Positions 1-5,436 of a stretch of DNA of 9,172 nucleotides are shown piece by piece. Source of the DNA: Burkholderiales bacterium (lineage in GTDB: Bacteria > Pseudomonadota > Gammaproteobacteria > Burkholderiales > Burkholderiaceae_C); contig CANHOE010000090.1 of NCBI GenBank assembly GCA_947462175.1, positions 1-9,172 of the forward strand, written 5' to 3'. Every line of letters starts with the position of its first letter. Position 1 is the stretch's first letter. Below the pieces are notes generated by a model that did no database searches, was not told where the DNA came from, and was given only the letters and a program-made list of their open reading frames with translations. A program made the translations under genes and the position numbers.

Positions 1-17
1 GTTGATTTTTAAAGAAC
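1..17 (-). promoter_or_regulatory. boxA antitermination element of an rRNA operon leader
   Basis: The minus strand reads GTTCTTTAAAAATCAAC. The core TTCTTTAAAAA is the betaproteobacterial form of rRNA boxA (E. coli: TGCTCTTTAACAA), the RNA site loaded by NusB/NusE in rRNA antitermination. Such boxes lie shortly before 16S rRNA. A copy can also occur in the 16S-23S spacer, but the promoter at 72-101 argues for the leader. The element touches the window edge, so the rRNA genes cannot be seen. Confidence 0.75.
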
Positions 18-19
18 TT

Positions 20-33
20 GAGCTTTTCAGCTC
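20..33 (-). promoter_or_regulatory. boxB-like hairpin of the rRNA leader
   Basis: The minus strand reads GAGCT-GAAA-AGCTC, a perfect 5-bp stem closed by a GNRA-type tetraloop. It sits two bases upstream of the boxA element. A small hairpin directly before boxA is the usual layout of rRNA antitermination sites (boxB-boxA). The role is inferred from position and shape. Confidence 0.6.
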
Positions 34-71
34 CCACTAAATCTCTCTTTTGAGTTTCAGCCGAGTCAGAG

Positions 72-101
72 ACTATACATCGCTTTCGGTATCTCGGTCA
101 A
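72..101 (-). promoter_or_regulatory. Probable rRNA operon promoter (sigma-70 type)
   Basis: On the minus strand a TTGACC -35 hexamer (101-96) and a TATAGT -10 hexamer (77-72) are separated by 18 bp. They match the sigma-70 consensus at 5 of 6 and 5 of 6 positions. Transcription would start near position 66-67 and run left, straight into the boxB hairpin and boxA found at 33-1. That order (strong promoter, short leader, boxB, boxA) is the standard start of a bacterial rRNA operon. The 16S gene itself is outside the window, so the target is inferred. Confidence is moderate to good because promoter and antitermination signals support each other. Confidence 0.7.
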
Positions 102-205
102 TCAGCACCAAACATTTAACTCGGCACCGCTACCAACCTCACTACCGCCCCGCCAACTAGCAGCGAAGCCCTCGACTGTAGCACAGACTTCACAAACCTG
201 GCAAC

Positions 206-280
206 TGGTGGGCGGTGCAGGGTTCGAACCTGCGACTTCCACCGTGTGAAGGTGGCACTCTACCGCTGAGTTAACCGCCC
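206..280 (-). tRNA. tRNA-Val (anticodon CAC)
   Basis: The minus strand folds into a complete 75-nt cloverleaf with an encoded CCA end (208-206). The acceptor stem GGGCGGT (280-274) pairs with ACCGCCC (216-210), followed by discriminator A at 209. The anticodon stem CCACC/GGTGG encloses the 7-nt loop TTCACAC, giving anticodon CAC (248-246), which reads the valine codon GTG. The T arm is GCAGG-TTCGAAC-CCTGC (233-217). It lies 52 bp after the dnaQ stop and about 100 bp before the rRNA promoter, all on one strand. I see no clear promoter of its own in 281-332, so it may be read from the dnaQ transcript or a weak local promoter. Confidence 0.96.
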
Positions 281-332
281 CAGCCGCTCAGGACTGCGAA
301 CAATCGCCGAAATCTGTCGCCAAGAGAGCCGA

Positions 333-1040
333 TTATTGTGCCACAGAGCGGGTCCATATGGCGCCCGCCTTCGATGCTTTTGCAATCCCGGCAATGAGGA
401 TGTCGTGAGACGCTTGTTCATCCTCGTTGGGGGCGATTAACGGCAGTGCAAACTGGCTCAGGTCCGCTGTGTCGACCCGCTCCACCACCACCGGGGCGTC
501 CTCCGTCTCGACGACCAGCAACTTCTGTCCTCGCGTCATGCGGACGTACACCTCTGCGAGGAGTCCCGCATCGAGCAGCGCTCCGTGCAATGACCGGTTG
601 CGGTTATCGACTTCGAGTCGCTTGCACAGGGCGTCGAGTGAGTTGGCTTTGCCGGGAAATAGTTCGCGCGCCATGCTCAGGCTGTCGGTGATCTTCTCGA
701 CGGATTGGAGAAGACTTGGTCGATTCAATCGACCAAGTTCATGATCGAGGAATCCGGCGTCGAAGCTAGCATTGTGGATCACCACTTCGGCGCCGCTGAT
801 GAACTCCAGAAACTGATCAACCACTGCCTCGAAGAGCGGCTTGTCGCTCAGAAACTCATCGGTGAGCCCATGAACGCGCAAGGCGTCAGGGTGGCTGGAT
901 CGTTGCGGATTCAGATACAGGTGCAGGTTACGGCCCGTCGGTCGCCGGTCTAGCAGCTCTACACAGCCGATCTCGACGATGCGATCGCCGGATTGCGGGC
1001 TGAGCCCGGTGGTTTCGGTGTCCAGGAAAACGAGTCTCAT
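333..1040 (-). CDS. dnaQ: DNA polymerase III epsilon subunit (3'-5' proofreading exonuclease)
   Basis: The 235-residue protein is the proofreading exonuclease of the replicative polymerase, acting in the cytoplasm with the alpha and theta/clamp partners. The DEDDh exonuclease motifs are complete: ExoI DTETTG with D7 and E9, ExoII HNASFDAGF with D94, and ExoIII HGALLDA with H152 and D157. Spacing and length fit DnaQ (E. coli D12, E14, D103, H162, D167). After the exonuclease domain (about 1-170) comes a tail of about 65 residues containing QFALPL (196-201), which could be a sliding-clamp-binding motif. That reading is inference. The ATG at 1040 has a good GAGGG Shine-Dalgarno (1051-1047), 6 nt upstream. 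It begins 35 bp after the lgt stop, so lgt and dnaQ may share a transcript. A stand-alone DnaQ-like nuclease is a less likely alternative, given the long tail. Confidence 0.93.
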   Translation of the reverse strand: MRLVFLDTETTGLSPQSGDRIVEIGCVELLDRRPTGRNLHLYLNPQRSSHPDALRVHGLTDEFLSDKPLFEAVVDQFLEFISGAEVVIHNASFDAGFLDHELGRLNRPSLLQSVEKITDSLSMARELFPGKANSLDALCKRLEVDNRNRSLHGALLDAGLLAEVYVRMTRGQKLLVVETEDAPVVVERVDTADLSQFALPLIAPNEDEQASHDILIAGIAKASKAGAIWTRSVAQ

Positions 1041-1075
1041 CAGAAGCCCTCAGGATAGATTTGCGGTTGTGAGCA

Positions 1076-1891
1076 TCATGTCCGCATTGGTGCCTTGAGG
1101 CGCTGCTGCCGCGCCATCCAGACCAGACCAGAGCCGGCCAGCACCATCGGTATGCACAGCCACTGGCCCATCGTCATGTTGAACGCGAGCAGGCCCATGT
1201 AGCTGTCAGGTTCGCGGAAGTACTCGGCAGCGAAGCGAAAGCTGCCGTAGCCGATCAAGAACGTACCGGAGACGATACCGAGTTGGCGTGGCTTGCGCCC
1301 ATAGACCCACAACAGCGCAAACAGCAGCAGTCCTTCCAAGCAAAACTGGTAAAGCTGCGATGGATGGCGCGCAAAGGTCTCGCCCGACTGCGGAAACACC
1401 ATCGCCCATGGCAGTGAGGGGTCAGCGGCCCGCCCCCACAACTCGCCGTTGATAAAGTTGCCCATGCGCCCCGATGCCAGCCCGGTCGGCACGCAGGGGG
1501 CGATCAGGTCGGTGACTTCTAGGAAGTGTCTCCCACGTGAACGCGCAAAGGCCCACATCGCAGCCAGTACTCCCAGCAATCCACCGTGGAACGCCATACC
1601 GCCCTTCCAGACCGCGAAGACGTCGAGCGGGTTGGCCAGGTAGTACCCCGGTTTGTAAAAGAACGCGTAGCCCAGCCGGCCACCGATCACGACACCGATC
1701 ACACCGTAGAACAGCAGGTCTTCAACGTCGCGCTGAGTCCAGCCCAGGCTCGCGAAATGCGATTGCTTCGTGCGCAGCGAAGCGAGCCACAGAAACAAGC
1801 CGAAGGCGACTAGATAGGTCAGGCCGTACCAATGGATCTGCACGGGTCCGAGCGAAACGGCCACGGGGTCGAACTGAGGATGCACGAGCAT
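1076..1891 (-). CDS. lgt: Phosphatidylglycerol-prolipoprotein diacylglyceryl transferase
   Basis: The 271-residue inner-membrane enzyme transfers diacylglycerol from phosphatidylglycerol to the lipobox cysteine of prolipoproteins, the first step of lipoprotein maturation. Family hallmarks are present: WYG at 21-23, FHGGLLG around H102, the Lgt signature GRMGNFINGELWG (141-153) with R142, N145 and E150, RHPSQLYQ at 175-182, and the FREPD segment with R226 that corresponds to the essential C-terminal arginine in E. coli. Several hydrophobic segments (about 22-38, 61-77, 100-118, 185-197, 207-217, 240-260) fit a seven-helix protein. The start MLVHPQFDP is chosen because it aligns with the family N-terminus. 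The reading frame is open to 2101, but that extension lies inside the LysR gene and has no Lgt character. The ATG shares one base with the LysR stop (TGATG), which suggests translational coupling. Confidence 0.95.
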   Translation of the reverse strand: MLVHPQFDPVAVSLGPVQIHWYGLTYLVAFGLFLWLASLRTKQSHFASLGWTQRDVEDLLFYGVIGVVIGGRLGYAFFYKPGYYLANPLDVFAVWKGGMAFHGGLLGVLAAMWAFARSRGRHFLEVTDLIAPCVPTGLASGRMGNFINGELWGRAADPSLPWAMVFPQSGETFARHPSQLYQFCLEGLLLFALLWVYGRKPRQLGIVSGTFLIGYGSFRFAAEYFREPDSYMGLLAFNMTMGQWLCIPMVLAGSGLVWMARQQRLKAPMRT

Positions 1892-2832
1892 CAGGGCGCT
1901 TTCTTTTGGGGGAGCGGATGTGGAAGTGGCGATTGTGGGTTCTGTGCCTGGGCGGCCTGCACATGGCCGACGAAACGTTTCACCACGGGATACGCCCCTT
2001 CGCACCAGACCAGACTGGTGTCGCACGAGAGCGGTACGTCGCTGAGCGCACGGTAGACCACGCCCGGGCGCTGAAGTTGCATCAGCGATGACGGCACCCA
2101 TGCCACACCAATGCCCGCGGATACCAGGTTAACGATCGTCTGCATCTGATTGGCTTCCTGCTCAATCCGCGGTGTGGCGCCGCGCGCACGGTAGTGGCCA
2201 ACGATGGCATCGAACAGAGAGGGCGCAATCGACCGCGGGAAGATCACCAACGGCTCGGAGGCCACGCATTCGAAGGTCAGGCTGCGCCGGGTCGTCAGCG
2301 GATGTCGATCGGGCAGTGCCATTACCAGCGGCTCGCGCAAGGCTCGCCACGCTTGCAGACCCGGCGGCACGGCGGCCCCCTGCGCGTGGAGCACGAAGCC
2401 TGCGTCGATCTCTCCGGAGGCGAACGCTTCGAGCTGAATGTCGAGCGTGGCTTCGCGCAGCGCGAGAACGACGCCCGGATTGGCGTGGCGAAACGAACGC
2501 AACCAAGCGGGAAGCGGACCGTAGGCAATGCTCGACACGAAGGCCAGCCTGAGCCGACCCGACACTCCCGCTGCCGCGGCTTGCGCTTGGCGTGGAAGGT
2601 CGTCAGCAGCCTGTAGCAGGCGCCGCACTTCGGGCAGAAGCGCTCGCCCTGCAGGCGCCAACTCCACCGAACGCTGCGTTCGCTCAAACAATGGCGCGCC
2701 CAGTTTTCGCTCCAGCGCCTGGATTGCCATTGTCAGCGGCGGTTGCGTGATGTTGAGCCGTTGCGCAGCGCGGCCGAAGTGCAGCTCCTCCGCGAGAACC
2801 ACAAACTGTCGCCAGGCTCGAAGCTCAGTCAT
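1891..2832 (-). CDS. LysR-family transcriptional regulator, divergent from ilvD
   Basis: The 313-residue protein has an N-terminal winged helix-turn-helix (about residues 4-62, including FGRAAQRLNITQPPLTMAIQ) and a substrate-binding-like effector domain (about 92-290), the standard LysR layout. The HTH resembles the CbnR/CatM-like branch (EELHFGRAAxRL...QPPL), but I cannot assign an effector. The C-terminus ends in a Gln/Pro-rich tail (about 293-313) with no obvious domain. The gene is divergent from ilvD across 97 bp, and an ATTGAT-N11-ATCAAT box overlaps its own start region, so autoregulation and control of ilvD are likely. Both are inferences. It is not clearly IlvY. The stop overlaps the lgt start, so the regulator and lgt probably lie on one mRNA. 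Confidence 0.92.
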   Translation of the reverse strand: MTELRAWRQFVVLAEELHFGRAAQRLNITQPPLTMAIQALERKLGAPLFERTQRSVELAPAGRALLPEVRRLLQAADDLPRQAQAAAAGVSGRLRLAFVSSIAYGPLPAWLRSFRHANPGVVLALREATLDIQLEAFASGEIDAGFVLHAQGAAVPPGLQAWRALREPLVMALPDRHPLTTRRSLTFECVASEPLVIFPRSIAPSLFDAIVGHYRARGATPRIEQEANQMQTIVNLVSAGIGVAWVPSSLMQLQRPGVVYRALSDVPLSCDTSLVWCEGAYPVVKRFVGHVQAAQAQNPQSPLPHPLPQKKAP

Positions 2833-2853
2833 TGATACTTTCTAAAAATCAAT
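2831..2853. promoter_or_regulatory. LysR-type operator (T-N11-A dyad)
   Basis: ATTGAT (2831-2836) and ATCAAT (2848-2853) form a perfect inverted repeat around 11 bases. This is the classic T-N11-A LysR binding box. It lies between the LysR gene and ilvD, and its left arm overlaps the LysR start codon (2830-2832), the position expected for autorepression together with divergent activation. No binding can be shown from sequence alone. Confidence 0.65.
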
Positions 2854-2866
2854 TAACACTTTCTAA
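2837..2866. repeat. Tandem direct repeat ACTTTCTAA, 21-bp period
   Basis: ACTTTCTAA occurs at 2837-2845 and again at 2858-2866, exactly 21 bp apart, which is two helical turns. The first copy sits inside the spacer of the LysR box and the second runs into the AT-rich TAATATATT stretch (2864-2872), which may carry a -10 element. Same-face spacing suggests a pair of protein-binding sites, for example LysR recognition and activation half-sites. Chance duplication in AT-rich DNA is possible. Confidence 0.5.
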
Positions 2867-2918
2867 TATATTGGACTGGAACACGCCGCATCGCGATACT
2901 TTGCGCTCCCACTTCGTC

Positions 2919-2924
2919 AGGAGG
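2919..2924 (+). promoter_or_regulatory. Strong ribosome binding site of ilvD
   Basis: A full-consensus AGGAGG lies 5 nt before the ilvD ATG. This fixes the start and indicates efficient translation. Confidence 0.85.
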
Positions 2925-2929
2925 CTCTG

Positions 2930-4612
2930 ATGGCCATCAATCGTCGCTCCAAGAACATCACCGAAGGCGTCGCCCGCGCACCGAATCGGTCCATGTATTA
3001 CGCACTCGGCTACGAGGAGGGTGACTTCAAGAAGCCGATGATCGGGGTGGCCAACGGGCATTCGACGATCACACCGTGTAACTCGGGTCTGCAGAAGCTG
3101 GCCGATGCGGCCGTGGCCGGCATCGAGGCCGCTGGCGGCAACGCCCAGATCTTCGGGACGCCCACGATCAGCGACGGCATGGCCATGGGCACCGAGGGGA
3201 TGAAATACAGCCTGGTGTCGCGCGAAGTCATCTCCGATTGCATCGAAACGTGCGTGGGCGGCCAGTGGATGGACGGCGTGCTGGTGGTGGGTGGTTGCGA
3301 CAAGAACATGCCCGGCGGGATGATGGGCATGCTGCGCGCCAACGTGCCAGCCATCTACGTATACGGTGGCACCATCCTGCCTGGCAAGTACAAGGGTCAG
3401 GATCTGAACATCGTCAGCGTGTTCGAAGCCGTTGGCCAGTTCAGCGCCGGCAACATGAGCGAAGAGGACTTCTGCCAGATCGAGCGGCGCGCCATCCCCG
3501 GCAGCGGCTCCTGTGGTGGCATGTATACCGCCAACACGATGAGTTCATCCTTCGAAGCGCTGGGCATGAGCCTGCCGTTCTCGTCGACGATGGCCAACGT
3601 GGAGGATCCGATCATCGAGCACACCAAGGAGGCTGCGCGCGTGCTGGTCGAGGCCGTCAAGGCAGACCTGAAGCCGCGTGACATCGTCACTCGGCGCAGC
3701 ATCGAAAATGCGGTTGCTGTGATCATGGCCACCGGCGGTTCCACCAACGCGGTGCTGCACTTCCTGGCCATCGCCCATGCGGCCGAGGTCGAGTGGACCA
3801 TCGACGACTTCGAGCGCGTGCGCCGCAAGGTGCCGGTGCTGTGCGATCTGAAGCCGAGCGGTCGTTACCTTGCGATCGATCTGCACCGCGCCGGTGGCAT
3901 TCCGCAGGTGATGAAGACGCTGCTGGCGGCTGGCCTGCTGCATGGCGATTGCATGACCATCACTGGCAAGACAGTCGCCGAGAATCTGGCCGATATTCCC
4001 GACGTGCCGCGCGCTGACCAGGACGTGATTCGCCCGATCGGCAACCCGATGTACGCCGAGGGCCATCTCGCGATCCTGAAAGGCAATCTTTCGCCGGAAG
4101 GCTGCGTCGCCAAGATCACAGGCCTCAAGAACCCGGTCATCACCGGGCCAGCCCGGGTGTTTGACGACGAGCAATCAGCGCTGGCGGCAATCATGGCGAA
4201 GAAGATTGCGGCAGGTGACGTGATGGTGCTGCGCTACCTGGGTCCGAAGGGCGCGCCCGGCATGCCTGAGATGCTGGCGCCGACTGGCGCCTTGATCGGT
4301 CAGGGCCTGGGCGAGTCGGTCGGCCTGATCACCGACGGCCGCTTCTCCGGCGGCACCTGGGGCATGGTGGTCGGCCACGTAGCGCCGGAGGCCTATGCCG
4401 GCGGCCTGATCGGTCTGGTGCACGAAGGCGATTCCATCACCATCGATGCTCACACCCTCACATTGCAACTCAACGTCAGCGATGAAGAGATCGCTCGTCG
4501 GCGCGCCACCTGGAATCCGCCTGCGCCTCGCTACACCCGCGGCGTGCTGGCCAAGTTTGCACGCAATGCGTCGAGTGCGAGTTCCGGAGCGGTGCTCGAC
4601 AAGTTCGAGTGA
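2930..4612 (+). CDS. ilvD: Dihydroxy-acid dehydratase
   Basis: The 560-residue cytoplasmic Fe-S enzyme dehydrates 2,3-dihydroxy-isovalerate and 2,3-dihydroxy-methylvalerate to 2-oxo acids, the third common step of valine and isoleucine synthesis. It also feeds leucine and pantothenate. The IlvD/Edd signatures are intact: GGCDKNMPGG with C123 and K125 (the usually carbamylated, Mg-binding lysine), GSGSCGGMYTANTM with C195, and LITDGRFSGGTWG with S473 near the C-terminal end. C50 (ITPC), C123 and C195 are the expected Fe-S ligands. Length and the three-cysteine pattern fit the shorter, probably [2Fe-2S], form. The cluster type is inferred. The start is fixed by AGGAGG at 2919. The gene stands alone on its strand, is divergent from a LysR regulator and converges on a small membrane-protein gene. 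An alternative sugar-acid dehydratase is unlikely given the close fit to IlvD. Confidence 0.96.
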   Translation: MAINRRSKNITEGVARAPNRSMYYALGYEEGDFKKPMIGVANGHSTITPCNSGLQKLADAAVAGIEAAGGNAQIFGTPTISDGMAMGTEGMKYSLVSREVISDCIETCVGGQWMDGVLVVGGCDKNMPGGMMGMLRANVPAIYVYGGTILPGKYKGQDLNIVSVFEAVGQFSAGNMSEEDFCQIERRAIPGSGSCGGMYTANTMSSSFEALGMSLPFSSTMANVEDPIIEHTKEAARVLVEAVKADLKPRDIVTRRSIENAVAVIMATGGSTNAVLHFLAIAHAAEVEWTIDDFERVRRKVPVLCDLKPSGRYLAIDLHRAGGIPQVMKTLLAAGLLHGDCMTITGKTVAENLADIPDVPRADQDVIRPIGNPMYAEGHLAILKGNLSPEGCVAKITGLKNPVITGPARVFDDEQSALAAIMAKKIAAGDVMVLRYLGPKGAPGMPEMLAPTGALIGQGLGESVGLITDGRFSGGTWGMVVGHVAPEAYAGGLIGLVHEGDSITIDAHTLTLQLNVSDEEIARRRATWNPPAPRYTRGVLAKFARNASSASSGAVLDKFE

Positions 4613-4646
4613 GTCGACTGAGTTCGCGCCGCGGTTGCTGAGTCAA

Positions 4647-4895
4647 TCAGCGCTTGCGCCGGCTCCGCGGATCCATGCCGAGCGCCTCCAGGTTGTCTTG
4701 GCGGCGCTTTTTCTTGCGGTCTTCCATCTTCTCGATCTCGCGCCGCTTGTTCCACCCTGAACTGTCGGCGTAAGACCACCAGATCACTGCCAGCGCAAAC
4801 GGCCACAGCACCGCCCAGTAAGACCACTGACCCACAGGCCCGAACCCGGAGAGCTTCAATATGAGCAGCAACAAGCCCAACACGACCATGTACAT
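4647..4895 (-). CDS. Small Trp-rich membrane protein (TIGR04438-like)
   Basis: The 82-residue protein has no known function. Two hydrophobic stretches (about 2-14 and 24-44) are followed by a strongly basic, charged tail (49-82) ending in RSRRKR. Six tryptophans (W24, W27, W31, W39, W40, W48) fall within 25 residues. This matches the betaproteobacterial small Trp-rich protein family TIGR04438 as I recall it. By the positive-inside rule the basic tail should be cytoplasmic. I chose the ATG at 4895 because GAGGAGA lies 5 nt upstream (4907-4901). The frame is open to 4922, but that start would lie before the Shine-Dalgarno. The gene converges on ilvD with a 34-bp gap and is divergent from the cytochrome c gene. 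Confidence 0.82.
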   Translation of the reverse strand: MYMVVLGLLLLILKLSGFGPVGQWSYWAVLWPFALAVIWWSYADSSGWNKRREIEKMEDRKKKRRQDNLEALGMDPRSRRKR

Positions 4896-4900
4896 GGCAA

Positions 4901-4907
4901 TCTCCTC
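4901..4907 (-). promoter_or_regulatory. Ribosome binding site deciding the Trp-rich protein start
   Basis: The minus strand GAGGAGA sits 5 nt before the ATG at 4895-4893. It favours this start over the upstream in-frame ATG at 4922-4920, and over a second ATG two codons downstream. Confidence 0.75.
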
Positions 4908-5043
4908 GATTTGGCAGGGCAATAGTGACAGGCGCCCTCCAGGGGGCCGTTCTAGAATTTGCCGTGTGAATGTAGCTCAGCCTGCTCTGTCAACGAGGCC
5001 AATCTCACGCACGTTAAAGCGCAACTTGACCAACGAGAACCCT

Positions 5044-5346
5044 ATGAAGATTGCCCTGCTCCTGACCACCACCATCCTGATGAGCGCGTCGGCGTTTGCC
5101 AACCCTAAACTGGCTGAGGAAAAGGGCTGCCTGGCCTGCCATGCCATGGATGCCAAGCGCATTGGTCCAAGCTTCAAAGATGTGGCGGCCAAGTACGCGG
5201 ACGACAAGAAGGCTGTCGCTACATTGGCCACCAAGGTCCGCAAGGGCGGCGGCGGCGTCTGGGGTTCAATCCCCATGCCGGCCAATTCGCAGGTGACCGA
5301 GGCCGAAGCCAAAAAGCTGGTTGAGTGGGTCCTGACGGCGAAGTAA
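5044..5346 (+). CDS. Small periplasmic class I cytochrome c (c-551/c8 type)
   Basis: The 100-residue precursor begins with a Sec signal peptide (about 1-19, cleavage likely after AFA before NPKL), leaving a mature protein of about 81 residues, the size of c-551/c8 cytochromes. A single haem-binding CLACH motif (C29, C32, H33) and the distal SIPMPAN loop with axial ligand M78 are both present, so it should bind one c-type haem with His-Met ligation and carry electrons in the periplasm. The partner (terminal oxidase, peroxidase or nitrite reductase) cannot be inferred from the neighbours. The start is chosen at the signal-peptide methionine. The Shine-Dalgarno is weak (ACGAGAA, ending about 4 nt upstream). 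Upstream in-frame codons give no plausible leader. A strong terminator follows 41 bp after the stop. Confidence 0.93.
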   Translation: MKIALLLTTTILMSASAFANPKLAEEKGCLACHAMDAKRIGPSFKDVAAKYADDKKAVATLATKVRKGGGGVWGSIPMPANSQVTEAEAKKLVEWVLTAK

Positions 5347-5387
5347 TCGCTGCGGCCTGACGACGAGTTCGATCTGGCCACCACGCA

Positions 5388-5420
5388 GAAAGGCCCCGCA
5401 TGCGGGGCCTTTCCGTTTTT
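5388..5420 (+). terminator. Rho-independent terminator after the cytochrome c gene
   Basis: A perfect 26-bp palindrome (5388-5413), GAAAGGCCCCGCA joined to TGCGGGGCCTTTC, forms a GC-rich stem and is followed by CG and a TTTTT run (5416-5420). This is a classic intrinsic terminator for the plus strand. It lies between the convergent cytochrome and acs genes. On the minus strand the trailing T-run is weak (TTTCTG), so bidirectional use for acs is possible but less certain. Confidence 0.92.
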
Positions 5421-5436
5421 GGACGCAGCGTCGACC

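Noticed and set aside
1892..2101. 70-residue N-terminal extension of lgt
   Set aside because: It lies inside the LysR gene in another frame, is Arg/Pro/Ser-rich, and the protein from 1891 matches the normal Lgt N-terminus.
3545..4174. Open frame of 209 codons on the minus strand inside ilvD
   Set aside because: Shadow of ilvD codon bias with no motif or start signals.
4637..4651. Hairpin GCTGA-GTCAA-TCAGC between ilvD and the Trp-rich gene as a terminator
   Set aside because: Only a 5-bp stem, overlapping the Trp-rich gene's stop codon, with no T-run on either strand.
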